From positions 1 through 40,191 of the forward strand of contig JADNYV010000310.1 of NCBI GenBank assembly GCA_015501055.1: a stretch of 40,191 nt of DNA, written 5' to 3'. Each line of letters starts with the position of its first letter. The first letter of the stretch is position 1. Below the pieces are notes generated by a model. The model searched no databases. It had not been told where the DNA came from and saw only the letters and a list, made by a program, of their open reading frames with translations. Shown one piece after another: positions 10,497 to 20,702 of the stretch. A program made the translations under genes and the position numbers. Origin of the DNA: Mucidula mucida (lineage: Eukaryota; Basidiomycota; Agaricomycetes; Agaricales; Physalacriaceae).

Positions 10497-10500
10497 AATT

Positions 10501-11122
10501 GGAGGCTGGAACCCCAGATAATATTGAAACGCGCAACACCTTACGTGTCCTCGGAAAATTCTTTCAATACCTCGTATTTCCCTACATCTGCGTCGACCTC
10601 ACGCTCTCTGAACAGCTCCAATACCTTAGTGCAGTGGTCCATATGGCAATCGTCATGTACCGTCACTCCGGATGCAAGTTCTTCGCAACACTTCTATACC
10701 TTGACATCATGATGATGGTCAAGAACGTGTACTTCTGCGTTGCGAAGGGGAAGATGAACAATCCGAAGGGGACCTTCTATCTCATTTTATTGGGGACAGA
10801 CCGCTTGGAGATATTGTTCGGTATCCTACGGACAATAATTGGTACCGACGCGAATGTAGATCTCCTCCAGCTTGCAACGCGCCTGACAGGAACAATTGAG
10901 GTGTCAAACATCCTGCTCAAGAAGCCAGAATGGGACAGTAGGCCTCGGCAACTCAAACTTCCAGGTGTCACAAAGGATGGCCTCAAGATTACCTTGAAGG
11001 TCAACCACATCAACCCCGCATCATGGCGCGCTGATGTCTCACTTTCCCTTGTCACCCCATTAACATGCTGGAACAGTGGCAAGCGGTTAGTTCGAGATGA
11101 GGTGCCTGAGTTGATTTCTCAC
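10501..11122 (+). pseudogene. Transposase-like gene, part 3: C-terminal catalytic region
   Basis: An open frame from the inversion breakpoint to the RT1 insertion encodes VLGKFFQYLVFPYICVDL, a helical stretch, then GTDRLEILFGILR with NVDLLQL after it. The Asp-x2-Glu with following FGxxR is where P/THAP9-like enzymes carry their last catalytic Glu. Next comes TIEVSNILLKKPEWD, a block I associate with the same mushroom transposon proteins (from memory, unverified). The frame continues in phase across RT1: PELISH joins LNALEADERV at 17883 once RT1 and one CTCAC copy are removed. On its own it is a broken piece. Confidence 0.65.
11118..11122. repeat. 5-bp target duplication of RT1 (left)
   Basis: CTCAC here and at 17878-17882, flanking RT1 exactly. 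Confidence 0.85.
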
Positions 11123-11897
11123 TGTTAGCGACTGACTAAGCCACAAGACTCAACCAGGTACCACAGCAAGAACTAAAAGAGAAAGTATTCACGTTTGTAA
11201 GACTAGGCTAGGCCAGATGTATAAACGAGATTGGAACTAAAGTACAATGATACTACTGTAGCGTTTCGACCGCAAATTCACATAACAGGTCATGGGGGTC
11301 TTTGAAGTGAAGCTATATATACATCATAACGGGTCACGGACCACTTTGGTCAGGCACGAGCCTCCAAATAAGGAAATTTCAGGTCCCACTATAAGCGGAA
11401 CTGTCCAAAAAAGGCAATTTAAGGGTCTGTGAAGCTGTTCGCTGTAACTTCAGACCATAATGGGTCACAGGCTGTGAAGTTACGGTTGAAACGCTACAGT
11501 ACACTACTGCTTATATACTAGTAAGTCTGTGTTTGAGACTCCTTGTCTATACGCGTTTCCACTAGAGATGCTCCACGCCCTTGACCCAGTGTTGTATGCT
11601 ACTAGTCTGTGAAACCATTAAATACGAGGGGTAACTGCATGTAAGTAATAATACTGAAACAACCATATGTACTACGAGTGTCGGCGGTGTGTATACAATA
11701 GGGAGTCCATGAGGTATCGGCATGTATGATGTCATCCATGTGTTGGACGTGTGTCCAACATGAGTACAGCTTCGGTAATGAAAAGGAGTATGATCGGTGA
11801 CGAAACAGATGATGAAACAGTCCGTTGGTTGATAAGACAAGGCCCCCAATAAGATATGATAAGATGTGAAAGTGTGAAAATATGGCGATTTATAACA
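11123..11897 (-). repeat. RT1 3' LTR, split by a MITE
   Basis: 529 bp of LTR plus a 244-bp MITE and its extra TA. Aligns end to end with 17349-17877. Confidence 0.88.
11256..11499. mobile_element. Tc1/mariner-type MITE, 244 bp
   Basis: Starts CTGTAGCGTTTCGACCG and ends with the imperfect inverse (CGGTTGAAACGCTACAG), with about 28-bp terminal inverted repeats. It is flanked by TA (11254-11255, 11500-11501). The other LTR (17465-17485) shows the uninterrupted site with a single TA. Inside are three variants of CATAACGGGTCACGG (near 11281, 11325, 11458). It has no coding capacity. A second copy's end is at 1-29. Confidence 0.85.
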
Positions 11898-11900
11898 TCA

Positions 11901-11910
11901 CCCCCTCCTT
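11901..11910 (-). other. RT1 polypurine tract
   Basis: AAGGAGGGGG on the element strand, three bases before the 3' LTR: the plus-strand primer position expected for an LTR retrotransposon. Confidence 0.75.
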
Positions 11911-12259
11911 AAGGCGCAAGTTCCATTCTGCGCCAGAGTCGCTCCATAAGGGCTGCAGAGGGTAGCGTGACATCAAGGGGTTCGGTATCAGGCGGTGGCA
12001 TGGGTTGGAATAAATGTGATGGAAATTGCGACATGGGGACTTCAATGCAAGCAAGCGCGGGTGGCTTCGGCTTGTTCGGATATTGTTGGTGGAAATCGCT
12101 GATAGCTTCGTCGGCATTTTTGAGATTGCATGCCGGTTCCCATGTCTGCTCATGTGTGCCATAACCCTTCCAGTGAACCTTGTATTGAAAACCCCCGCGG
12201 TACTTCCGGGAATTCACCACTTTCTCAACCTCCCATTCCGGTTCGGCTCCTTCCAGCAC
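11909..12259 (-). pseudogene. RT1 pol C-terminus: chromodomain
   Basis: Encodes EPEWEVEKVVNSRKYRGG, then QYKVHWKGYGTHEQTWEP and a helix ending SDFHQQYPNK: a complete chromodomain with the aromatic residues of the methyl-lysine cage (W..V, W..Y, W). Chromoviruses use it to direct integration to marked chromatin. An in-frame TAA at about 12298, also present in the inverted copy in RT2, separates it from the integrase. Confidence 0.85.
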
Positions 12260-12402
12260 AGGTGGTGGACGCGTGTCTCGGGGTTGCGTCGGAAATTAGG
12301 GCTCGTGGTAAGGCGTCAACAGGGCCTCATTGAACACGGGATGGATGCTTTTCCACGTGTGAGAAATCTGAAGCTTGTAAGAGCTCGTCCCGACTTTCTT
12401 GA

Positions 12403-13413
12403 TCACTTTGAACGGCCCGAATGTTTGTCATCGAGCTTCTTCATTGGTTGGTCCGTGCTGAGATTCGTCCCTTCCAGCCATACTTTGTCGCCTTCCTTGT
12501 ACTCTACTGCCTCTGTTCGCTTCCTGTCATAAAACCGTTTCATGTCTTCTTTTGCCATCTTCAATGCTGACCCCACTTCGTCCCATGTTTTCCTCATGCC
12601 GTCGGCAAACTCCTGCGCAGTCTCATTTCTCGATGCCGTTTTCGGGGCGGTGCCTTTGTAGGGGTGTCTGCCCATGTCTGCAAAGAACGGAGTGACTTTA
12701 GTTGCCGAGTGTACCCGATCATTGTAAACAAATTCGGCAGAGGGTAGCCATTCATGCCAGTCGTTCTGATGGTAGTTGACAAATAACCGTAAGAAATGTT
12801 CTATCTCTTGGTTCAACCGTTCCGTCTGTCCATTTGCCTGTGGATGATACGCCATTGTAAAGTTTTCTTTGATGCCCAGCAACCGGTATAACTCCTTCAT
12901 GAAACGCGAGTGGTATTGCGGACCTTGATTATGTATCATTTGTTGTGACATCCCATGTATGGGGAAAATGCGATCACGGTAAATGCGGGCCATGCCTTCC
13001 GACGTCAGAGTGGTGTGTGTTGGTATGATGCGTAATCGCTTTGTGAAATGGTCCACAAACGTGCTGATCGCGTTGTATCCTCCTGATTCCGGCAGTTCTC
13101 CAATCATGTCCGTCCCTACTATCTCCCATGGCTCGCTTGGCACATCAATAGGATGAAGAGGTGCAGCCGGCTTCGTGCGATGTGACTTTGTAACCTGGCA
13201 TTTTTGACACCCTTCCACGTATTCAAGGACGTCTGCGCTGATTCCTGGCCACCAATAGGTATGTGTGATCAGCTCGAGGGTCTTGTATCGTCCGGGATGC
13301 CCTGCAAGCTGTGCTTGTGATGCATTCCGATAACTTTTCCTCGCAATTCCTTGTCCTTTGGTATGTAAATACGATCCTTCCATATAATAAGTCCATTTTC
13401 CTTCTCTTCCCAT
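12403..13413 (-). pseudogene. RT1 integrase region
   Basis: Minus-strand frame with the zinc-binding end partly damaged (GHPGRYKTL, C-x2-C in EGCQKCQ kept), then the catalytic core: GTDMIGELPESGG (first Asp), IHNQGPQYHSRF (the second acidic position is Asn, versus Asp in RT2) and YHPQANGQTERLNQEIE (Glu). The frame then runs through the GPY-like tail to a TGA at 12403 caused by a one-base loss that is also in the inverted RT2 copy. Not functional as it stands. Confidence 0.85.
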
Positions 13414-13438
13414 CTTTTTCTTTGTTTTCTAATGCTTT

Positions 13439-13960
13439 TTATATGTATCTGTCCTTGTTTCCTTTTCTTTGTTTGATTTTGTTAAGTAATTCGTCCTCCG
13501 GTGTAGCTACTGTATGTAAAGAAAATTGCATTTGTGATATAAAAAACTCCGGTTTTAGCAAAACAACATTTTCGTTATCTTTTTCCCCCTTCTCAAGGCC
13601 TGTCATCCTTGACAAGGCATCAGCTTTTCCCATCGTCTTGCCCGGCTTGTGAATCATCTGTATGTCATACTCCGCCAACTCCGTAACCCATCTCGCCTGC
13701 CTCCGATTCAACTTCTGTGGCTTCCGGAAGTACTGGAGGTTTTGATGATGGTAAACACCTCCACTGTTTCCTTTGCTCCAAGGAGATATTGTCTCCAGTT
13801 GTCAATTGAGTCCATAATAGCCATCATCTCTTTGTCATAGATCTCATAATTGCGCTCTACTTTGTTCAGCGCGCGGACCAAAAGGCTACTGGTCTCCATT
13901 TTCCGTCAACCAACTGGGAAAGAACCGCCCCGTTTGCATAGTTCAGGAGTCTGCCTCAAC
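13439..13960 (-). pseudogene. RT1 RNase H and connection region
   Basis: Two overlapping frames (13899-13708 and 13711-13439) hold the RNase H end (ALNKVERNYEIYDKEMMAIM, ARWVTELAEYDIQMIHKPG, KADALSRM) with a one-base loss between them at the TDHQNLQ-type motif. They follow a TGA at 13961-13963 that interrupts RT from RNase H; the same TGA is in RT2. Confidence 0.8.
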
Positions 13961-14794
13961 TCAAAACTTGCCGTCGTCGCGTGGTACGATTAGAACGGAT
14001 TCTTCCGTCATCCTCCGTTTCAACTCCTCAAACGCCTTGTGCTGCTCTATGCCCCAAACCCACTCGCCCTTCCCGGTTAGCGATGTCAATGGCTTCGCTA
14101 CTCCCGCAAATCCCCGGATGAAACGTTGGTAGAAGTTGCAGAAGCCCAGAAACAACTGTACTTCTTTCTTCTTTGTCGGCTCCTTCCATTCCTTTACTAC
14201 AGCTACTTTTGCCGGATCCATCTTCACTTCTCCTCCTCCAACAATCACCCCTAAGTAGTCTACTTTGTGTGCTTCAAAACTACATTTCTCGGGCTTTAAA
14301 TACAACCTATTTACTCGTAATATTTCTAATACTTGTCGTACGATATGCCTATGTTCTTCCAACGTGTTCGTAAAGATAAGTATATCGTCTAAGTAAACTA
14401 TAACATGTCCTTCATGCATCAACTCCTTCAGAATGTGATTCAGAAACGATTGGAACGTTGCTGGCGAGTTTGTAAGTCCGAAGAACATGACTGAGGGCTC
14501 GAACAGGCCTCGGTTTGTTCTAAACGCCGCTTTCCACTCATCACCTTCTTTGATCCGGATATTATTGTAACCCCATCGGACATCCATCTTTGTGAAAACC
14601 TTTGCTCCCTTCAACTTGTTGATAAGCTCCTGAATCAACGGCAAGGGGTATCGGTTCTTGATTGTTATGTCGTTCAACTTCCGATAATCCTGCACGGGCC
14701 GAAGACTTCTGTCCTTCTTCTTGACAAAGAAGAAGGGTGACGCCATGGGTGAGATTGATGGCCGTATGCGTCCCGTGCGTATGTTTTCCTCCAA
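13961..14794 (-). pseudogene. RT1 reverse transcriptase
   Basis: 277 codons covering the RT palm and fingers: SPFFFVKKKDRSLRPVQDYR, KNRYPLPLIQELI, KVFTKMDVRWGYNNIRIKEG, FGLTNSPATFQSFLNHIL, then VIVYLDDILIF with the YxDD catalytic pair, and LFLGFCNFYQRFI in the thumb. Nearly identical to RT2 (37397-38230). The upstream part of the same frame is separated by a TGA (about 14886-14888) that is shared with RT2. Confidence 0.9.
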
Positions 14795-14899
14795 GAACTC
14801 GTCTAATGCCTTCTGCTCGGATGGACTAAGGGGATAGACCTTGCAGTCAACCGGTTTGGAACCAGGCGTGAGTTCTATTGCGTGATCTCAGGGTCTTTG

Positions 14900-15847
14900 C
14901 TCCGGTAGCTTGTCAAAGTCCGCCTTGCTGAATACATTGGAGAATTCCTCGATGTAAGGTGCAGCAGCGGATAAAGGCTGTTGTGATCTCAGCTTTTCAC
15001 CACTTTTGCAATAATTGTCCCAGTCCATCCAGAACAAACGCTCTCCCTCTTCCAACTTCTCTTCTACATCTTCTCCTTCGTCTTCTGGTGAGTCATACTC
15101 GGGTTGATAGCCGCAGCGGTCTGGGCATCATCGAAAGTCAACGTGGATTCCGTCCAGTTGATCGTGGGGTTGTGATATGTAACCAATCTAGCCCCAAAAA
15201 GATACTTGTTTTGCCAAGATTGGTGACGGCCAACTCGATCTTTTCGCTGATCACCATCTTCATCCGGACCTCCACAAAACCTTTGATTGCCCCTCCCTTG
15301 TTTAGGGTTCCATCCGCATTGTAGACAGGGAGCTTGACCGGTAACTCCTTGATTGGGAGTCCTTCTTCTCGACAATTCTTTATTGACACAAGAACCCGTT
15401 GCTCCGCTGTCAAGAAGGGCACTCGTTTCCCATTCAGAGCCTGTGTGCACGCTCTCTATGGTTACTTGGAGTTTCATGTCCTGCCCCTTTGTTCCCCGGA
15501 TGTACTTCCTCGACTTTTTCAACTCCATCACAACTTCCACCGCAGCTTCCTTTGTCAACGCTCTGATCGCCATTACCTTCTCTTCCGTTGCTTCTCTTTC
15601 TCTCCGCTCCGGCATCCATGCTCTCAAAATTCCCACTGCTCTCGGCACGTCATCCTCTCTTAGCCTTTGTGCTACCCACTCAGGCGTGTTTGGTTCAATC
15701 TTTCTTTTGCAGGTTTTGTTGGTAAAATCGTCGATGATATTTTAGATGCTTAGTACCAGTACTATAAATAGATTCTGCATCTGACGATTCTTCCCTTGGC
15801 AACTGCTCCGGCAGGACTGCGTCTACTGCGGGAGCTTCGCAAAACCC
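14900..15847 (-). pseudogene. RT1 pol N-terminus: protease
   Basis: From the slippery site the minus-strand pol frame runs toward the retropepsin: SALLDSGATGSCVNKE (the D-S-G active site). It then shifts frame just after that motif, and shifts again near 15750 relative to RT2. The downstream linker (TSIFLGLDWL-type segment) is recognisable. Damaged. Confidence 0.8.
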
Positions 15848-16749
15848 AACTCTTCAGCCAACTTCTTCTTCTCCTCGTCGTTCATTTCGGTCCATAGACC
15901 CCGAATCTGCTGGGGTCGACCCTTCTTCGGACAGAACCTGCTGACGTGGCTGTGTTCGCCACAGCTGAAGCAAAGTCTCTTGACGTGCGTTGTCGATGTC
16001 CATCGGCCTGCCGGTTCCTCCATAGGTAACACCGGTGGCATCTCGTCGTGTGATCGGTGTCGGGGGTGGGTTCGTAGGATTGGCTCTCGATGTAGCCGCC
16101 TGCGGAGCTAGGGGCCGGGACTGCATGCCGGACCTCTTGCTTGCCGTTCGCCTTCTCCACAGCTGATCAATCTGAATGATCTGTGCCTTCCAATCCTTGT
16201 ACTTCTCTGGCAACCCGTCTCGGCTGCCATAGATCTGGTCGATGATCTTCTCGTTGACGTTGGTCTCAGAAGTCGCACAACAAATGTGTCATCCTTCGAA
16301 TATCCTGCCTGAGTGAGCAGAACCTCGAACTTCTGGAAGAAATCTTGAGCGGTGTCTTGCCCCTGGCGCAACCGCTCAATCTGGTCTTGCGCGTCTCGCG
16401 CAAGGTTGGAATCCACAAATCGCTCCTTCAAATCTTCCTTGAACTCCGTCCAAGAGACTGTCCATTCCTCTTCTTCCTCGTCAAAGTTCTGGTCCGAGTA
16501 GTTCTGGACCCATGCATCTACGTGATCTCCTCGGATATAGGAGAGAACAACATCGATCCTTTTGGAGTCAGATGTGAGGTTGTTCTTCTTGTCACGGATA
16601 TATGTGAACATCGATTGCCACCAGCTCTTGTACTTGGACTTGTCCCCGTCATAGTCGTAAGGCTTGTTGACAAGGGATTGGCCTTTGATTTCGACATCGG
16701 CATGATGAGCGGGTGTATGAGGAGCGGTTTCGGGTGCTTCGTTGGACAT
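15823..16749 (-). pseudogene. RT1 gag with CCHC zinc knuckle
   Basis: Starts MSNEAPETAPHTPAHHADVE and continues with a capsid-like region (SKYKSWWQSMFTYIRDKK, DAQDQIERLRQGQDTAQDFF). A one-base loss near 16266 and a second frame change near 16000 break it. The nucleocapsid knuckle LCFSCGEHSHVSRFCPKK (C-x2-C-x4-H-x4-C) lies just before the terminator at 15823. Confidence 0.85.
15841..15847 (-). promoter_or_regulatory. RT1 slippery heptamer GGGTTTT
   Basis: In gag phase this is G-GGT-TTT, the X-XXY-YYZ pattern for -1 ribosomal frameshifting. It lies ~20 nt before the gag stop and joins gag to the pol frame. Conserved in RT2 at 36346-36352. Confidence 0.55.
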
Positions 16750-17334
16750 GATGAATCGGGGTGATAGGATCAGAGAGTGAAAGGGTGAAAGTGGGGATAT
16801 GGGAGATGCGGATTTTGATGAAACGGGTGAGGGAATAGAGGTTTGAATGAATAGGGAGGAGTCGCCTAGATCTGAAATAGAATCCAGGACTTGGTAGGGT
16901 GGGGAATGATGGTGTGTATTGTAAGGTAAGTAAAGTAGGTAGGTATCGTAACTGTCTACGCTATTTTACCAACTACTGACTACGTATCTACGGAGCCCAA
17001 GAGCTCGTCACGAGTTCGCAATTGCCCAGCCGACGTCCCTCTGCTGTGAGGTAAGCCGAAGTTTTCCTGGGAACGGGGGTTGACCCGTAAACAGCGCCCA
17101 CTGAAGTGCAACTGCCAAAAGTTCGTTCTCGTGAGAGCGACTACTTCCAGCACCCGAGGCAGTTATCTCTAACTGTTAGCCGGCGCTACTGGGACCAATA
17201 CACATGTATGTGGACGTGCGCTGGAATTAGGATTCCGTCAATCTGTAAACAGGGAAAGGGAATAGGGGAATGTGGGATGATCATACAGCGAAGTGCTGAT
17301 CGACAATCAGGGATGTGTGGTAGGTGGTAGAAAG
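16750..17334 (-). other. RT1 5' untranslated leader
   Basis: Non-coding stretch between the primer site and gag, colinear with 34859-35443 of RT2. Open frames inside it are not conserved in phase. Confidence 0.6.
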
Positions 17335-17346
17335 TAGTTCCGATCT
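17335..17346 (-). other. RT1 primer-binding site, self-complementary to the LTR
   Basis: On the element strand AGATCGGAACTA begins two bases after the 5' LTR. Its exact reverse complement, TAGTTCCGATCT, occurs inside the LTR (17465-17454), about 30 bp after the TATATAAG box, where transcription should begin. No CCA-type tRNA 3' end match is apparent. This is the self-priming arrangement known from Tf1. Confidence 0.65.
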
Positions 17347-17348
17347 TC

Positions 17349-17877
17349 TGTTAGCGACTGACTAAGCCACAAGACTCAACCAGGTACCACAGCAAGAACT
17401 AAGGAAGAAAGTGTTTGCGTTTGTAAGACTAGGCTAGGCCAGGTGCATAAACAAGATCGGAACTAAAGTACAATGATACTACACTACTGCTTATATACTA
17501 GTAAGTCTGTGTTTGAGACTCCTTGTCCATACGCGTTTCCACTAGGGATGCTCCACGCCCTTGACCCAGTGTTGTATGCTACTAGTCCATGAAACCATTA
17601 AATACGAGTGGTAACTGCATGTAAGTAATAATACTGAAACAACCATGTGTGCTACAAGTGTTGGTGGTGTGTATACAATAGGGAGTCCATGAGGTATCGG
17701 CATGTATGATGTCATCCATGTGTTGGACCTGTGTCCGACATGAGTACGGCTTCGATAATGAAAAGGGGTATGATCGGTGACGAAACAGATGATGAAACGG
17801 TCTGTTGGTTGATAAGACAAGGCCCCCGATAAGATATGATAAGATGTGAAAGTGTGAAAATATGGCGATTCATAACA
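17349..17877 (-). repeat. RT1 5' LTR, 529 bp
   Basis: On the element strand it starts TGTTATG and ends GCTAACA; it has a TATATAAG box about two thirds along. Matches 34318-34844, 11123-11897 (without the MITE) and the solo LTRs at 21660-22726. Confidence 0.9.
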
Positions 17878-17882
17878 CTCAC

Positions 17883-20514
17883 CTCAATGCCCTCGAAGCG
17901 GATGAGCGTGTTATTGACATGTTTTCCCCACTTGGGAAGCCCCTTCTCCGTAAAGCGCTTGACCCAAATGACAACAAAGAACCTGATGATGAGGGCACTA
18001 CCAACTCGGACAATGATGAGGCCACGGCGGCAACTGCAGAAGAGCCAGAGCGGACAGCCTCGACCAAGCGTCCCATACTGGAGCATTCAGAGGATGACAG
18101 AACCCTCGAAGACCTTGATGACTCTGGTGTTTGCAAGCTTGAAGATCAGCTGGCAGAGGACAAGACCACAACCATCTCCAAAGTTACACAGCGTGCATTT
18201 GAGTGTTCTGTTACAATGGACGGCAAGCGCATCAGCAAGGCTCGAGCAATCAAGCTTCACTCACACTATCGGAATAAAACCAGTTCTATGGATTGTCTGA
18301 AGCGTGTACAAGAGATTAGTTGCTTCAGCATGAACCACGCGCGTGAGCCATCTATCACCGCTGAACAGATCCGCGAGGAAGACATGTCAGCTGTCCTTGA
18401 ACCCGGCGATACCATCATGTCCGTGTTATCCTGCGAGGACACCCTCTTTCTGTGCCTTGGCGCTATTACGGACATTGTGTCGGGAACTTGTCTGTCAATG
18501 ATATTGAGCTGAACATTCTTGCAGAGGACGGTGTAACTATCACATTCCAAATTATTGACCTCGTCCCCCCAACGACAGAAGATGATCCTACCTTAAAGCA
18601 CAACTGGCATAGTCGGAATCAACCCCAGCCTCAATGCTACACCGTCCCCGGCCAGTTTGTGCAAGCCATCACGCCGACACTTGCTATTCCAGATGTTGGA
18701 AAGACCTTCTGGTTACTGGACAGTCTGGAGCTCATTGCGTTTGGGAGAGATCTGGTGCAACAGGTCAATTCAGTAACTCCCAATGCCTCCGTGTCAAAGA
18801 AGAATAGCCTCATACCTTTGGTGAAGCTAACACGGGAGTTCCCTTATCTTGAGGCATCCGGTAAGTACTAGGATATCTGCCGGCAGAATAGAAGCTCACG
18901 AAACTGCAGGAAAAGCATGCTTTGCTTGCGAGACAACTGCACCTCGTCATCATACTGGTGGCATCATCTATTGTCCCTTCTGCACAAAGACACCTATCCC
19001 ACTTGACCTCAGTAAACCACCTTCAGTCCTGAATCACATCGGTGCCCACCTTTTGAACAAAAGTCTCGACGGCGAGCGCTGCGGCTTGTGTGGATCTCTT
19101 GCGCCACAATGCTCCTTCTATTTAACGAAGGGTCCCAATCCACAAGTTGATCGCGACCAAACAACTGGCTGCGTCGTGTTTGATTTGCTTGAGACATGTG
19201 GGTTCCGGTATGCTGCTGCCGCCGAGTCAAAACCAAACAATCCTTGCTCGAATGTACCCATTCCATGCCAAATCTGCGTGCGAAACAACATCAGCAAAAA
19301 GGCCCCGGCGATATGGAAGTACAACGCCCGAGAGCATTACCAGAAGAAGCATGCCAATGTTGACCTCAGACTATACGAGGCTGATTGGACCAGAACCAGC
19401 GCTGAAAAGAAAGCCATGAAAGATAAGTATACGGAGCGCTACAAGAGATCAAAGCTGGCGATGTTTCGATCAAAGGAGAAAGTGAGGCAGGATGTTGGGG
19501 AGCTTGTAATCTCAGCAGCTCATAGTACGTGTCATGCGGAGAGGTGAGTGTCAAATGAATCATATTGCCCATGCTAATGTACCCAAAGCCGGTCTGGTAA
19601 TAATTGTTTGGTCAATGGTCAGGATGGAACGCAAACAGACAACAACAAACATGTACCAACAAGCCGTCCTCAACCGCAGCCCAAACATTGTATCATAGCT
19701 GACAGCGACGACGACAACTTGCCCAATGATAAGGATTCATTTGACGACAACATTGTTGATAAGGATTCATTTGACGACAACATTGTTGATAAGGAGAGCG
19801 CTTGGCCATCTGAAGATGATGAGGATAGTTGATGGGCGCCGGCTGACAAAGAGATTGAGTACGAACCGCCACCTGAGGTTGAGCAAGAACAGAATAGTAG
19901 GGCTGGAGAGACGGCATCAGCAAGGTCCATAGAGCAGGAAATGGACGCACCAGATGCCAATAAGGACAACAAAGATGATGAGGGCACGGTCATGCATGAG
20001 CTGGACTCCATTGCAGAGGAATTCCATCTGTCCCATTGCGCACAAGATGGCGGTCTCCCGGATGTTGCAATGTCTGATGCCGCGAGTAATGAAGAGGCGT
20101 CAACAAATGTCGGATTGGTACCGGCAGCAATAATGGCGCCAGCGAACGTTCCAGTAGTTCCAGCGGCAGCGGGTCCAAGCACAGGTGCTGGTGCTTCATT
20201 GACGGGAGCAGGAGCATCGGTTCCGGGCGCTACGCAAAGATCATCTCACAAGCGCGTCCAATTCCAGGTTTCCGACATACTAGGCCGATATGTATGCAGA
20301 GAGAAAGTTGCCAATAAGGAGCAGGATGCGGCTGCGAGATGCACGCGGGCTGGATGTGAGACAGTTTGGGTAAGTTGTTTTGTGTCAGGTGAATCTCAGA
20401 ACGCTAAGAGTTTGTCAGTATCATAAAATGTGTCTTGATCTTGAGTACGTACCACCTGGATGGAAGTGTGATAATTGTTGTGGCATTAGGGAAGGTAAGA
20501 GAAGACGGTACTGA
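17883..20514 (+). pseudogene. Transposase-like gene, part 4: zinc-binding and PHD-like C-terminus
   Basis: Exons 17883-18860, 18910-19543, 19589-20369 and 20419-20514 (introns 49, 45, 49 nt), ~830 codons. An acidic region (~17950-18170) leads into a beta-rich part; a one-base frame change near 18475 separates LFLCLGAITDI from NLSVNDIELN. Exon 2 carries Cys clusters (CFACET, YCPFC, RCGLCGS) and a C2H2-like motif (CQICV ... REHYQKKH). Exon 3 holds a duplicated 30-bp unit (DKDSFDDNIV twice, ~19729-19790), a TGA at 19830 and an Ala/Pro linker. The last two exons join into CTRAGCETVWYHKMC then PPGWKCDNC, the C4HC3 pattern of a PHD finger (histone-tail reader). Inactive because of inversion, RT1, the frame change and two TGAs. 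Confidence 0.65.
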
Positions 20515-20702
20515 GGAGCTGGGAGCACTGTGGGGGCGAAGGATGTCTTGGTGGGCAGAGGGAAGGTTGCGTTAATCACAAGCGCATCTGAAAGCGGTAA
20601 ATAGCGCATCACGTGATGCTATATAATGTTAGAGGGGGGGGGTGGGTCCGCCGAAATCCGCCGAAAATCTTTAATCATCATTGTGTACTTAAAATTTTTT
20701 GA
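20515..20702. other. Non-coding right end of the large transposon
   Basis: Contains a G-run followed by repeated CCGCCGAAA units near 20650 and an AT-rich stretch before the terminal repeat; no gene. Confidence 0.5.

Larger units (their letters stand above)
11123..17877 (-). mobile_element. RT1: Ty3/Gypsy chromodomain retrotransposon
   Basis: A full-length element on the minus strand, 6,755 bp including a nested 244-bp MITE. Order (element sense): 5' LTR 17877-17349, self-complementary primer site 17346-17335, leader, gag from 16749, pol with protease, RT, RNase H, integrase and chromodomain, purine tract 11910-11901, 3' LTR 11897-11123. Flanked by CTCAC. The LTRs start TGTTATG (3' LTR: TGTTATA) and end GCTAACA; they differ at roughly 10 sites in the first 130 bp compared, so the insertion is not recent. 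Gag and pol are broken by frameshifts and stops, and an integrase Asp is replaced by Asn. It interrupts the large DNA transposon's gene. Confidence 0.9.

Noticed and set aside
13311..13652. Hydrophobic plus-strand frames in RT1 (13311-13652, 14173-14373, and mirror frames in RT2) resembling membrane proteins
   Set aside because: Antisense of pol; their Leu/Phe richness comes from reverse complement of Lys/Glu-rich coding sequence.
17106..17330. Short frames in the Gypsy leaders (17106-17330 and 34863-35087)
   Set aside because: Both lie in the untranslated leader, on the strand opposite to the element, and have no recognisable motif.
20650..20672. CRISPR-like or satellite repeat from the CCGCCGAAA units
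   Set aside because: Only two short units inside a transposon end; no array.
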